Shown here: one piece after another, positions 33,460 through 42,100 of the stretch
How positions within the stretch are numbered: the stretch's first letter is position 1
Layout: every line of letters begins with the position of its first letter
Assembly (NCBI RefSeq): GCF_039729195.1
Contig: NZ_CP155796.1
Coordinates: 682,001-746,000, forward strand
Length of the DNA stretch: 64,000 nt
Source of the DNA: Mycobacterium sp. DL
GTDB taxonomy: Bacteria > Actinomycetota > Actinomycetes > Mycobacteriales > Mycobacteriaceae
Direction of reading: 5' to 3'
Program-made: the position numbers and the translations under genes
Notes under the pieces: generated by a model
What the model was told of the DNA's origin: nothing
What the model saw: the letters and a program-made list of their open reading frames with translations, nothing else
Databases searched by the model: none

Positions 33460-34026
33460 GTGATCCGAGGCTGGCCGCCCATCGGGTTGACGGGACTGAT
33501 CCTGCTGGGGCTAGCCGTGGGTAAGGGGTCGACTCCGCTGGACGACTGGTTCTTCGCCGTCGGTGAGAGGTACCCGTGGCTGGGGCGGCTGTTGGTGTTC
33601 ACCGACGGCCGCGTGATCCTGGCGCTCTGGGCAGTCGTGCTGGCGACCGTGCTGATCCGGCGCCGCTGGCGGCCCGCGGCGGTCGTCGCGGTGGCACCGG
33701 TCGTCGCGGTCTTCTCGGCCCGGTTCGCCAAGAGCGTGTTCGGCAGGTTCAAGGGCGACTCGCTGGCCTACCCGAGCGGGCACACCACCCTCGCGGTGGT
33801 GGTGCTGGGCCTGTGCGTCGTGATTGCCGGGGCGGCGATGTGGTCCGTGGTCGCGGCGCTGCTGGCCGCGCTGCTCGGCGTGCTGGGGCAGGCTGTCACC
33901 TACCACTACTTCACCGATGCGATCGGCGCGATATTCCTCGGTACCGCGCTGGTGTGTGCCGCCGCGTGGGCCGGTGGACTTGACAGGTGTCAACCCCGCT
34001 GCGACCTGGATCACAGCAGTAGCTAG
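33460..34026 (+). CDS. PAP2-family membrane phosphatase
   Basis: A 188-residue membrane protein with five hydrophobic helices. The active-site motifs are KSVFGRFKGD (a poor match to KxxxxxxRP, with the proline missing), LAYPSGHTTLAV (motif 2, His) and YHYFTDAIGA (motif 3, which would normally read SRxxxxxHxxxD). PAP2 enzymes dephosphorylate lipid or isoprenoid phosphates at the membrane. The GTG at 33460 is 11 nt after the DinB stop. The weak first and third motifs leave activity open. Confidence 0.78.
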   Translation: MIRGWPPIGLTGLILLGLAVGKGSTPLDDWFFAVGERYPWLGRLLVFTDGRVILALWAVVLATVLIRRRWRPAAVVAVAPVVAVFSARFAKSVFGRFKGDSLAYPSGHTTLAVVVLGLCVVIAGAAMWSVVAALLAALLGVLGQAVTYHYFTDAIGAIFLGTALVCAAAWAGGLDRCQPRCDLDHSSS

Positions 34027-34029
34027 CAT
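34024..34029 (+). promoter_or_regulatory. -10 box (TAGCAT) of a probable leaderless promoter
   Basis: TAGCAT is followed by 6 nt (GAGGTC) and the ATG at 34036. It overlaps the stop codon of the PAP2 gene. GAGG could also serve as a close ribosome-binding site, so leaderless initiation is likely but not certain. Confidence 0.4.
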
Positions 34030-34035
34030 GAGGTC

Positions 34036-35565
34036 ATGACTGCGACGCCCGATGTGGACCTGCCCAATCCGTTCACCGGCACCGGCACCATCAACAACCC
34101 GGCGACCGGCGTGGTCGCAGGCGAGGTGCGCTGGACCGATCCTGACGACGTGCCACGCATCGCGGCAGGTCTGCGAGCCGCCCAGAAGGAGTGGGAGGCC
34201 CGCGGGCCGAAGGGGCGGGCGAAGGTGCTGGCCCGGTACGCGGTGTGGCTCGGTGAGCATCGCGGCGAGATCGAGAAGCTGCTGATCGCCGAGACCGGCA
34301 AGTCCGCCGTGGACGCCGCCCAAGAGGTGCCGCTGATCATCATGATCGCGTCGTACTACATCAAGACGATGGAGAAGGCGCTGGCGCCCGAGTCCCGTCC
34401 GGCGTCGCTGCCCTTCCTGGCGATCAAGAAGGTCACCGTGCATTACCGGCCGCGCCCGGTCGTCGGCGTCATCGCGCCGTGGAATTACCCCGTCGCCAAC
34501 CTCCTGATGGATTCGATCGCCGCGCTCGCCGCAGGCTGTGCAGTGCTTCTGAAGCCGTCCGAGCGCACCCCGCTGACCGCCGAACTGTTGCTGCGCGGCT
34601 GGCTGGATTCGGGTGCCCCCGAGGTGTTGGCGATCGTCCAGGGCGCTCGGGGGGCCGTCGAGGCCGTCGTCGACGCGAGCGACTACATCCAGTTCACCGG
34701 ATCGAGTGCGACCGGCGCCAAGGTGATGGAACGCGCCGCGCGCACGCTCACCCCGGTGAGTCTGGAACTCGGCGGCAAGGACCCGATGATCGTGCTGGAG
34801 GACGCCGATATCGAACTGGCCGCGCACGCCGCGGTGTGGGGTGCGATGTTCAACGCCGGGCAGACGTGTGTGTCGGTGGAACGGGTCTACGTGCTCGAGT
34901 CGGTGTACGACCAGTTCGTCGCGGCAGTGGTGCGTGACGTCCAGAAGCTCAAAACCGGCGCCGGCGAGGGATACGACTTCGGCGCGATGATCGACGAGAG
35001 CCAGGTCGCGGTGACCGAGCGCCACGTCCGCGACGCGTTGGCCGCCGGTGCCAGGGCGTTGACCGGCGGGGAGCGCACCGCCGGCGCGGGAAGTTTCTAT
35101 CCCCCCACCGTGCTGGTCGACGTGGACCATTCGATGGCGTGCATGACCGAGGAGACCTTCGGCCCGACGCTGCCGATCATGAAGGTCACCAGCGTCGACG
35201 AGGCCATCCGGTTGGCCAACGACAGCCCGTACGGCCTGTCTGCGGCGGTGTTCTCCGGTGACGTGGAACGCGCGAAAGCCGTTGCCCTGCAGTTGGATTG
35301 TGGTGCCGTGAACATCAACGACGTGATCTCCAACCTGATGTGCACGACGGCTCCGATGGGTGGCTGGAAGACCTCCGGCATGGGCGTGCGGTTCGGCGGG
35401 GCGGAGGGGCTGCGCAAGTTCTGCCGTCAGGAGGCCGTGGTCGCGCCCCGCACCAACGTCGGCGCCGGCGGCAACTACTACAACAACTCGCCCAAGGCGC
35501 TCAAGCGGATGAACACGCTGATGACCAAGCTCGCCCTGATGGGTCCTCGGCGCTCGGCGAAATAG
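34036..35565 (+). CDS. Aldehyde dehydrogenase (succinate-semialdehyde dehydrogenase-like)
   Basis: A 509-residue NAD(P)-dependent aldehyde dehydrogenase. Motifs are GVIAPWNYPVANLLMDSI (cofactor), FTGSSATGAKV, the catalytic Glu in LELGGKDPMIV and the nucleophilic Cys in FNAGQTCVSVERVYV. TEETFGPTLPI and APMGGWKTSGMG close the protein. It oxidises an aldehyde to its acid in the cytoplasm; succinate semialdehyde is a guess from overall similarity. It stands as its own unit, followed by an inverted repeat. Confidence 0.9.
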   Translation: MTATPDVDLPNPFTGTGTINNPATGVVAGEVRWTDPDDVPRIAAGLRAAQKEWEARGPKGRAKVLARYAVWLGEHRGEIEKLLIAETGKSAVDAAQEVPLIIMIASYYIKTMEKALAPESRPASLPFLAIKKVTVHYRPRPVVGVIAPWNYPVANLLMDSIAALAAGCAVLLKPSERTPLTAELLLRGWLDSGAPEVLAIVQGARGAVEAVVDASDYIQFTGSSATGAKVMERAARTLTPVSLELGGKDPMIVLEDADIELAAHAAVWGAMFNAGQTCVSVERVYVLESVYDQFVAAVVRDVQKLKTGAGEGYDFGAMIDESQVAVTERHVRDALAAGARALTGGERTAGAGSFYPPTVLVDVDHSMACMTEETFGPTLPIMKVTSVDEAIRLANDSPYGLSAAVFSGDVERAKAVALQLDCGAVNINDVISNLMCTTAPMGGWKTSGMGVRFGGAEGLRKFCRQEAVVAPRTNVGAGGNYYNNSPKALKRMNTLMTKLALMGPRRSAK

Positions 35566-35584
35566 TCGGCCCTGAGCCCGCGAC

Positions 35585-35632
35585 TGTACGGTTTCTGACG
35601 GATCTGACCGGGATTTCATCAGAACCCGTACA
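35585..35632. repeat. Inverted repeat after the aldehyde dehydrogenase gene (terminator-like stem)
   Basis: The arms TGTACGGTTTCTGA (35585-35598) and TCAGAACCCGTACA (35619-35632) pair at 13 of 14 positions with a 20-nt loop. There is no T tract, so it may be a non-canonical mycobacterial terminator or a dispersed palindrome. Confidence 0.5.
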
Positions 35633-35713
35633 TTCGGCGCGCGGGGCCAGACGGCCGTGAAATCGTCCACCTGCCGTTCACGTGCACGTCACCGGGGCGT
35701 ACGCGAGGGTCGA

Positions 35714-35719
35714 TAACTT
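35714..35719 (+). promoter_or_regulatory. -10 box (TAACTT) of a probable leaderless promoter for ppk2
   Basis: TAACTT is followed by 6 nt and the GTG at 35726. This supports the GTG, rather than the ATG two codons later, as the ppk2 start. Confidence 0.45.
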
Positions 35720-35725
35720 CGGCCG

Positions 35726-36589
35726 GTGACCATGCTCAAAGGTGCCGAGTTCTACACCGTCCGCGATGACGACGACGACGATCCAGTGCTGGTGCACCAC
35801 CCGAGCGGCGCGGAGATCGACACCTGGCGCGAGGGCTACCCGTACGACGAGCGGATGGGGCGCCCGGAGTACGAGGAGCAGAAGCGACTTCTGCAGATCG
35901 AACTGCTGAAGCTCCAGAACTGGAGCAAGGCCAACGGCCTGCGCCACGTCATCGTGTTCGAGGGCCGCGACGCAGCCGGCAAGGGCGGCACCATCAAACG
36001 GTTCATGGAGCACCTCAACCCCCGCGGCGCCCGCGTCGTCGCCCTGGAGAAACCCACCGAACGCGAACGCACCCAGTGGTACTTCCAGCGCTACGTCACG
36101 CACCTGCCTGCGGCCGGGGAGATCGTGATGTTCGACCGGTCCTGGTACAACCGGGCCGGGGTCGAGCGGGTGATGGGGTTCTGCACGCCCGACCAGCACG
36201 AGGAGTTCATCCGGCAGGCGCCGCTGTTCGAGCAGATGCTGGTCAACGACGGCATCACCCTGACCAAGCTGTGGTTCTCGGTGACGCAGTCCGAGCAGCG
36301 CACCCGCTTCACCATCCGCCAGGTCGATCCGGTCCGGCAGTGGAAACTCTCGCCGACGGACCTGGCGTCGCTGGACAAGTGGGACGCCTACACCGCGGCC
36401 AAAGAGGACATGTTCGCGCTCACCGACACCGACATCGCGCCGTGGACGGTGGTCAAGAGCAACGACAAGAAGCGCGCCCGGATCAACGCGATGCGCTACG
36501 TGCTCGGTAAGTTCGACTACGACAACAAGGACCGCGAGGTGGTCGCCGAAGCCGACCCCCTCATCGTGGGACGCGCCCTGGCCGACTGA
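35726..36589 (+). CDS. ppk2: Polyphosphate kinase 2 (PPK2)
   Basis: A 287-residue kinase that transfers phosphate between polyphosphate and nucleoside di- or monophosphates. Walker A is FEGRDAAGKGG, the lid precedes VALEKPTERERTQWYFQRY, and Walker B is EIVMFDRSWYNRAGVERVMGF. The C-terminal DFKLSP-like segment (VRQWKLSPTDLASLDKW) and WTVVKSNDKKRARINAM are conserved in the one-domain PPK2 class. The N-terminus has an acidic stretch of six aspartates. It is cytoplasmic and linked to nucleotide and polyphosphate balance. Confidence 0.93.
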   Translation: MTMLKGAEFYTVRDDDDDDPVLVHHPSGAEIDTWREGYPYDERMGRPEYEEQKRLLQIELLKLQNWSKANGLRHVIVFEGRDAAGKGGTIKRFMEHLNPRGARVVALEKPTERERTQWYFQRYVTHLPAAGEIVMFDRSWYNRAGVERVMGFCTPDQHEEFIRQAPLFEQMLVNDGITLTKLWFSVTQSEQRTRFTIRQVDPVRQWKLSPTDLASLDKWDAYTAAKEDMFALTDTDIAPWTVVKSNDKKRARINAMRYVLGKFDYDNKDREVVAEADPLIVGRALAD

Positions 36590-36619
36590 CCGCCCGGCGT
36601 CCCGGACAAGGAGGATGCC

Positions 36620-37504
36620 GTGCGGTTCCTGGCTGCCCTTCTGCTGTGGCTGCTGACGACCGCGGCGCTGCTGGTCGCGGTGCCTGCGGTCTGGGCGCAG
36701 GTCAACCTCGTCGGGGAGAGCGGTTACGCCGAGCTTGCGGCATCGGCGGCCGAGGATCCCCGGCTGCAGGACGCGATGGCCGCCGAGCTCACCACCCAGG
36801 TCGTCTCGCTGGGTGCCGACAACGGCTACACCCTCAATCCGGAACTGGTCCGCCAGGTCGCGATCACCTATACCCGCAACAGCGGCTTCCCCGGCCAGTT
36901 CGCGCAGGCGAACCGGATCGCACACCGGTGGATGTTCACCGGTGCGGTCCCCAGCGGCAACTCCACCGAACAATGGCTCATCGACGTCGCACCGATGATC
37001 TCGGACCCGTCCTTTCAGGCGACGCTGGGAACCCTCGACCTCCAGGTTCCGCAGTCACTGACCGTGCCCATCACCGTGGACTCACCAGAACTGCAGCCAG
37101 GCAAGCTGCGGTGGCTGGCGACGTGGGGTCCGTGGGCCAGCATCGGCGCCGCGGTGTTGGCTGCCGCGTTCGCGCTGCTGACACTTGCCGCGGCCCGCTC
37201 GAAGGGTAAAGCGCTGACCGCTCTTGGTGTTTCGGCCCTGCTCGTCGGCGCAGCCGGGTGGGCCGGCATCGAGGTGGGCCGCCGGTCTCTTGATGCGGCC
37301 CTGAACCGCACGACCGGCGACATCCGGACCGTCGCCGAGGTGATGGTGGCCCATGCCGAGAACAGCCTGCATGTGTGGCTCAACATCACGTTGGCCGCGG
37401 GCGGCGGGTTGGTGGTCCTCGGCGCGATCGCCGCCGCGCTCGGCGGAGTACTGCGGCGGACTACAACCGATCCATCTCCCGGCACATCGCCGCACTCTCG
37501 ATGA
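36620..37504 (+). CDS. Membrane protein of unknown function with extracytoplasmic domain
   Basis: A 294-residue protein. The GTG start is preceded by AAGGAGG. An N-terminal hydrophobic helix (residues 3-25) is followed by about 135 residues of soluble, probably extracytoplasmic sequence, then three helices (around WASIGAAVLAAAFALLTLA, ALTALGVSALLVGAAGWAGI and NITLAAGGGLVVLGAIAAALGG) and a short Ser/Thr/Pro tail. I recognise no domain. It follows ppk2 by 30 nt and may be in the same transcript. Its last 44 nt overlap the antisense small gene. Confidence 0.75.
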   Translation: MRFLAALLLWLLTTAALLVAVPAVWAQVNLVGESGYAELAASAAEDPRLQDAMAAELTTQVVSLGADNGYTLNPELVRQVAITYTRNSGFPGQFAQANRIAHRWMFTGAVPSGNSTEQWLIDVAPMISDPSFQATLGTLDLQVPQSLTVPITVDSPELQPGKLRWLATWGPWASIGAAVLAAAFALLTLAAARSKGKALTALGVSALLVGAAGWAGIEVGRRSLDAALNRTTGDIRTVAEVMVAHAENSLHVWLNITLAAGGGLVVLGAIAAALGGVLRRTTTDPSPGTSPHSR

Positions 37505-37616
37505 AGACGTAGTGGTGCGGGTGGTTGTGCAGATCCCAATCCGACTTGATTCGCTTCGGATGGTGAGTCCTCCAATGCACCACCGCACTGACTCTCTGGG
37601 GCAGGGAAGTCGTCAT
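37461..37616 (-). CDS. Small 51-residue protein gene (unrecognised)
   Basis: ATG at 37616 to TAG at 37461. A ribosome-binding sequence CCGGAGAACATC sits directly before the ATG (GGAG, 6-nt spacing). The peptide is rich in His and Trp (VVHWRTHHPKRIKSDWDLHN, then HPHHYVFIE) and has a single Cys near its end, so a metal- or haem-binding role is conceivable but unproven. About three quarters of its codons end in G or C. It overlaps the 3' end of the convergent membrane-protein gene by 44 nt. Confidence 0.55.
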   Translation of the reverse strand: MTTSLPQRVSAVVHWRTHHPKRIKSDWDLHNHPHHYVFIESAAMCREMDRL

Positions 37617-37711
37617 GATGTTCTCCGGTATGTCTTGGTGTCCTCGGAAGATCGTCGCCCCCGTCGGCGTGCACGACGTCAGTAGCGCAGTACTGATGTT
37701 TTGTGGGTGCG

Positions 37712-40324
37712 CTACGTATGACTCGCGCTGACGCCGAGATGGTCGAGCAGAGCCGCGAGTTCCGCTCGGCTGTCGGTTCCGGTTTTGGCCATTGCGTTGT
37801 AGATGTGGCTCTCCACCGTACGCACCGACAGATTCAACCGAAGTGCGATGTCCCTGTTGGACACCGACGTGCTGAGGAGCATCACGATCTCGCGCTCACG
37901 ATCGGTCAGCGGCAACTTCTGGGCGGACTGCCGAAGCGCCGGTGTGCTCGCGCCGCCGCAGATTCCCGCCAGCGCTTGCGCGCGGGTCGAGCAGCGCAGC
38001 GCCGACCCGCGGAGGTTCTTCCTGCGGAAGCAGATCGAGGCGTGCGCGGCCGCATCGACAGCACCGATGAGGTCACCGATCGACTCGAATTGCTCAGAGA
38101 CGGCCACGAGTTCGTCCCCATCACCTGATCGCAGTGATTCAGCGAACCGTGCCGCGGTTGCCGCGCGTGGACCCTCGACGAGGTCCAGTAGATCGTGCAG
38201 ACGGCAGGCCGTGGATGTGTCGCCGAACTGGGTCGCCGTCTGAAGACACATCACCTCGGCCGCGTATTGCCCTCGCTGCCTGGCTATCTCGGCCGCCGCC
38301 TGCACCATCGCGATCGCTTCGCTGATGGCGCCTTGGGAGCCGGCAACCCAGCCGTCGGCGATGGCACGGGCATAGTCCAAGTAGCGCCAACTCGGATGCC
38401 AGTCGGCTCCCATCTGCTTCTGTGCCGCGGCAGCCTCGTCGATCAGGCCGCGCATGGCCAGCGCGGTGGTGAGCAGAATGCGATAGCGGTAGCGGAATCC
38501 GGTCGCGGTGTTCCAGGCGGTGACGCGGTCCAGGGCGGTTGTGAGATGACCACACGCCTGTTCGACACAACCCGCGCCGAGTTCGGTCTGCCCGGTGACG
38601 GCCAGCGCGATCTGTCCGAAGGGCGCTCCCTGTGATGCCGTGGCACGGCGTCGCATCATCGTCGCGGCATCTTGCGCCTCCGCCGTCCGACCTGCCAGCA
38701 ACAGGGCGTTGATATGTGCGTCGGCGATGACGATGAACGCGCGGGCGGGTATCGAGTAACCCGACTCCGCTGTGGTGGCGGCTTCGGCCGCATCCCCGGC
38801 TTCGCCGCACGCCACCGTCACCGCCCAGGTTGTCAGACGACGCTGGAGGTGGTCGGGCAACTGATCTCGATCGAAGCCCTGCGCCACCTTCCTGGCGGCT
38901 TCGGGGTTGCCCATCGCGGCCCAGTAGACGCACCGGAACGCGTCGATGCAACGGCGTTCCGGCGCCGTGGCGGCGGTTGCGTGGTCGATCAGGTTCTTCG
39001 CGCCCTCGGGGTCGGCGAGGCTGAAGAACAGGTTCACCGCACGCAAGAAGGTCAGCCGCGCGTGGTCGACGGCTGCGAGCGGACCTGTGTCGACCTCGGC
39101 GAGTACCGATTCCGCCTCTCTGCCGTGGCCGAGCCAGGACAGCACGAATGCCCGGATGAGACTGGCCTCGATCTTCTCGCCGGCCTCGATTGCGGCCTCG
39201 GCGAGCCGGTCCGCCATCGCCAGATCGAGCATCCAGGCCGCCCCGCGGGCCGCGTTCAGGAGCAACTCGATGTCCGGTTCGAGATCCGATTCCAGACACA
39301 GGGCGGCGCGGCGCACGACGACGTGAACGTCGTCGTGGCGGTCGGAGGCGGCGAGTTCGGTGGCGACGAGGCCGCGCAGGCGTCGCAGAGTGGTCTGTGC
39401 GGCGCGACGCCGGCGCACCTCTCCGTAGAGCGGGTGTGCCAGGCGGACGTCCACGGCGCCGCCGGTGTGCTCCAAGCTGATCAGGCCGCGCCGGTCGGCC
39501 TCCTCCACAGCGGCCGGCCCGGCGATGCGGCCCAGCGACCGAATCTCGACGGGTTCACCGACTGCGACGACGTCGACCACATTGCTGACGGCTGCGGACA
39601 GGCCGCCGATACGGGACTCGATCAACTCGACGAGATCAGGGGGGATCACCGGATTGCCGCTCCACACCCAGACACCATCGCGGCACGCGAGCCGTCCGTC
39701 GGCGACCTCGTGCTCGACGATGAGGCGCAGATACAGCGGGTTTCCCTCGGTCAGGTTCCACAGACGTTGCAAGGCTTCATGATCGACACGACCGCCCAGA
39801 GCATTCGACACCAGCGTCGCGGTGGCGTCCTGGCTGAGCGGCAGGACGTCCAAACGGTCGAAATCACCGTTCTTCCAGAGTTCCCGCGTCGCGGTCGGCA
39901 CAGGTTCGCCGTCGCGAAGCGTCAGCACGATCTTTGCGAGCCGGCGCTGAACGATCTGCTGCACAACAATGATCGACAGCTCGTCGAGCAGCGGGACGTC
40001 GTCAACGCCCAGCGCGACTGGCTCGCCGTCGGGCGCCGATGTCAGCGCGGCGATGACATCCTGTATGAGTTCGATGTTGTCGTCGCTGGTGAATCGCGCC
40101 CATGGGGTCAGTGCGCCCAGCGGAAGATTGCGGGCGGCCGAGGTGCCCACCACCCAGCGGATCTCCCACCGTCGGTCTGAGAACCGGGTCAGTGATTCCC
40201 GCGCGATCCGGCTCTTACCGACCCCGGCGGCACCGCTGACGACGATGCCTGCGGAGTCAGGATCGACCAACGCGGCTTCGATGAGCCGTGTTTCCCTCGA
40301 CCGGCCGGTCAGCGGCCATGTCAA
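37712..40324 (-). CDS. Large LuxR-family regulator with AAA/NACHT-type ATPase domain
   Basis: An 870-residue STAND-type regulator. Walker A is VVSGAAGVGKSRIA (about residues 26-39), a Walker B-like strand is VALGVDDVPLLDEL, the middle 450 residues are helical repeats of TPR type, and the C-terminus is a LuxR helix-turn-helix (LTDREREIVMLL, SNRDIALRLNLSVRTVESHI). I chose the TTG at 40324 because GGAGG lies 6 nt before it; 12 further codons are open upstream. Such proteins are inducer-gated activators of metabolic genes. No dedicated target is visible next to it. Confidence 0.87.
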   Translation of the reverse strand: MTWPLTGRSRETRLIEAALVDPDSAGIVVSGAAGVGKSRIARESLTRFSDRRWEIRWVVGTSAARNLPLGALTPWARFTSDDNIELIQDVIAALTSAPDGEPVALGVDDVPLLDELSIIVVQQIVQRRLAKIVLTLRDGEPVPTATRELWKNGDFDRLDVLPLSQDATATLVSNALGGRVDHEALQRLWNLTEGNPLYLRLIVEHEVADGRLACRDGVWVWSGNPVIPPDLVELIESRIGGLSAAVSNVVDVVAVGEPVEIRSLGRIAGPAAVEEADRRGLISLEHTGGAVDVRLAHPLYGEVRRRRAAQTTLRRLRGLVATELAASDRHDDVHVVVRRAALCLESDLEPDIELLLNAARGAAWMLDLAMADRLAEAAIEAGEKIEASLIRAFVLSWLGHGREAESVLAEVDTGPLAAVDHARLTFLRAVNLFFSLADPEGAKNLIDHATAATAPERRCIDAFRCVYWAAMGNPEAARKVAQGFDRDQLPDHLQRRLTTWAVTVACGEAGDAAEAATTAESGYSIPARAFIVIADAHINALLLAGRTAEAQDAATMMRRRATASQGAPFGQIALAVTGQTELGAGCVEQACGHLTTALDRVTAWNTATGFRYRYRILLTTALAMRGLIDEAAAAQKQMGADWHPSWRYLDYARAIADGWVAGSQGAISEAIAMVQAAAEIARQRGQYAAEVMCLQTATQFGDTSTACRLHDLLDLVEGPRAATAARFAESLRSGDGDELVAVSEQFESIGDLIGAVDAAAHASICFRRKNLRGSALRCSTRAQALAGICGGASTPALRQSAQKLPLTDREREIVMLLSTSVSNRDIALRLNLSVRTVESHIYNAMAKTGTDSRAELAALLDHLGVSASHT

Positions 40325-40624
40325 CCGCACCCTCCAACAGTAGGAGCGCAACGGTGGCAATTCGAGGAATTGGCTGATCTTGCCCGATCTCCGAACATCG
40401 GTAGCGCACTGCAGAGATGGGCGAGTGCAGGCACAGCAACCATGGCCACATGCTTGTCGATTCGCCTACCGCGCAGCGTTGTCCGAGCATATTCGTCGCT
40501 GGGGCACCTGGAACTGGCATACCTGCATGTGGCGGGTCCGAGGAGGCTCCCCGGCTGATCGGATTCGCGCGCAGCAGTGGCCCTGTCGTCGTGGGAACCC
40601 ATGGCCCGCAGGTGCTCAGCTACG
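40325..40624. other. 300-nt gap without a convincing gene
   Basis: It lies between the LuxR-type regulator start and the end of the ABC permease gene. Open frames exist on both strands but have no ribosome-binding site and poor amino-acid composition. No clear promoter, palindrome or repeat was seen. Confidence 0.5.
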
Positions 40625-41383
40625 TCAGGCGGTGTTCTTGTTGATGAAGCGGCGGAACAGCGGCCAGCCCATCACGATGTTGCAGACGACACCTCCGAGG
40701 AGATATGGCCACCAGATGCCGTGGTCGGAGGCCACCCAGAAGGCCTTGGCGGCCCAGTAGGGGGGAAGCACGCCGAACGCGAGGTTCCATGCGGAGTCGA
40801 TGAACCAGGGCAGGCAGGGCAACCCGGCGATGATGATGCCCAGCAGACGCAGCATCGCGATGCCCTGGATCTTGTTGCCGGCCACCGCGACGATGAGCAG
40901 CAGCGTCACCACCGACGACAGGCCCGCCACGATGCCGATCGGGATGAGCGCCGGTGTCAGCCCGGGTCGTACGAGTCCGCTGAACGTCATCGTGATCACC
41001 ACGTACCCGGTGGTGACGGCCACGACGGTGGCGGCGCGGTAGGCGAAGAAGGTCGACAGCGACACCGGGGTGACGCGAATCGCAGCCAACGTCCCGGCGT
41101 CGATCTCGTCGAGGACGAGAAAGGCGCCGAGTCCACCCACGATGATGATGCTGGTCAACAGCAGGAGACCGGTGACGACCACAGGGTAGTAGGGGACAAG
41201 GTCGAAAGCGTAGCGCCGGAGCAGTGTTTCGGTCAGCGGTGGGATCAGCACGACCGCCGCCACGGTCCAGATCACCGGTGCGAGCACCAACATGACCAGC
41301 AGCGGATCGCGGTAGGTACCACGAACATCGTTGCGGCCGAAAGCGACCCAGACGCCCGAAATCCCAGCCGTCGAGGCGCTCAT
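40625..41383 (-). CDS. ABC-2-type transporter permease (drug-efflux type), second permease
   Basis: A 252-residue membrane protein with six helices (LLVMLVLAPVIWTVAAVVLI, VVVTGLLLLTSIIIVGGLG and later ones) and the ABC-2 permease-like segment LVLDEIDAGTLAAIRVTPVS. Its ATG overlaps the stop of the first permease by 1 nt (TGATG). With the next two genes it forms a heteromeric exporter resembling the Rv2686c-Rv2688c system linked to fluoroquinolone export in M. tuberculosis. The actual substrate here is unknown. Confidence 0.85.
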   Translation of the reverse strand: MSASTAGISGVWVAFGRNDVRGTYRDPLLVMLVLAPVIWTVAAVVLIPPLTETLLRRYAFDLVPYYPVVVTGLLLLTSIIIVGGLGAFLVLDEIDAGTLAAIRVTPVSLSTFFAYRAATVVAVTTGYVVITMTFSGLVRPGLTPALIPIGIVAGLSSVVTLLLIVAVAGNKIQGIAMLRLLGIIIAGLPCLPWFIDSAWNLAFGVLPPYWAAKAFWVASDHGIWWPYLLGGVVCNIVMGWPLFRRFINKNTA

Positions 41384-42090
41384 CACAGCACCCCAGAACG
41401 TTCGATCACAAAGCGGCTGAACAGTTGTCGCGCCAGGATATAGAGCAGGCCTGCGCACAGAAGGGGATACCCCAGCGCGTAGACGACCTGCCACGGCGCG
41501 AGGTCCACCTGGTCGAACGCCGCCCCGAACAGCAGGAGCGGGCCCTGCGTCGGCACGAGGTACAGCACCGGGTGCGGCCACACGCCTGACAGGTGCAGCG
41601 CCGGCAGCGACAGGATCATCAGCGGCACCGTCGTCGCCAGGAACCAGTCGCTGACCGAGGAGAACGGCAGTGACGACACGAACCCGGCGATCAACATCAC
41701 CAGTGTTCCCAACACGATTCCGGCTACCACCGGCAGAAGATGGACGCCGACACCGTGGGTCACACCGACCACAACCAGTGCCACGAACACCGAAATCGCC
41801 ATCAGCAAGGTGACTTTCACCGACAGGTACTCCCAGAACCGCAGCGGGCTGCAGATCACCGCGCCCAGGGTCCGTTCCTGCTTCTCGAAGAAAACCGAAC
41901 CGCCGATGAAGAAGAACCCGATGATGGTGATGTCGCCGAACAGCACGTACGGTTCGAGGATCGGGCGGATCTGAACGGGCGTCGGCAGGAGCACGGCGAG
42001 CCACAGCAGGCCTGAGATCACCGCGGCGTGGACGAACTTCTGCCGCCACTGGGTGGTCGCTTCCAGGCGCAACGCACTGCGCCACCTCAT
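41383..42090 (-). CDS. ABC-2-type transporter permease (drug-efflux type), first permease
   Basis: A 235-residue permease with six hydrophobic helices. The segment FFEKQERTLGAVICSPLRFW is the conserved cytoplasmic coupling region of ABC-2 permeases, parallel to DEIDAGTLAAIRVTPVS in its partner. The gene begins 10 nt after the ATPase stop. Both permeases would pair in the membrane around the single ATPase homodimer. Confidence 0.85.
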   Translation of the reverse strand: MRWRSALRLEATTQWRQKFVHAAVISGLLWLAVLLPTPVQIRPILEPYVLFGDITIIGFFFIGGSVFFEKQERTLGAVICSPLRFWEYLSVKVTLLMAISVFVALVVVGVTHGVGVHLLPVVAGIVLGTLVMLIAGFVSSLPFSSVSDWFLATTVPLMILSLPALHLSGVWPHPVLYLVPTQGPLLLFGAAFDQVDLAPWQVVYALGYPLLCAGLLYILARQLFSRFVIERSGVL

Positions 42091-42100
42091 GACAGTGTCC

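Noticed and set aside
40321..40602. A 93-codon minus-strand frame in the gap upstream of the LuxR-type gene
   Set aside because: Low-complexity composition, no ribosome-binding site, and it runs into the regulator start region.
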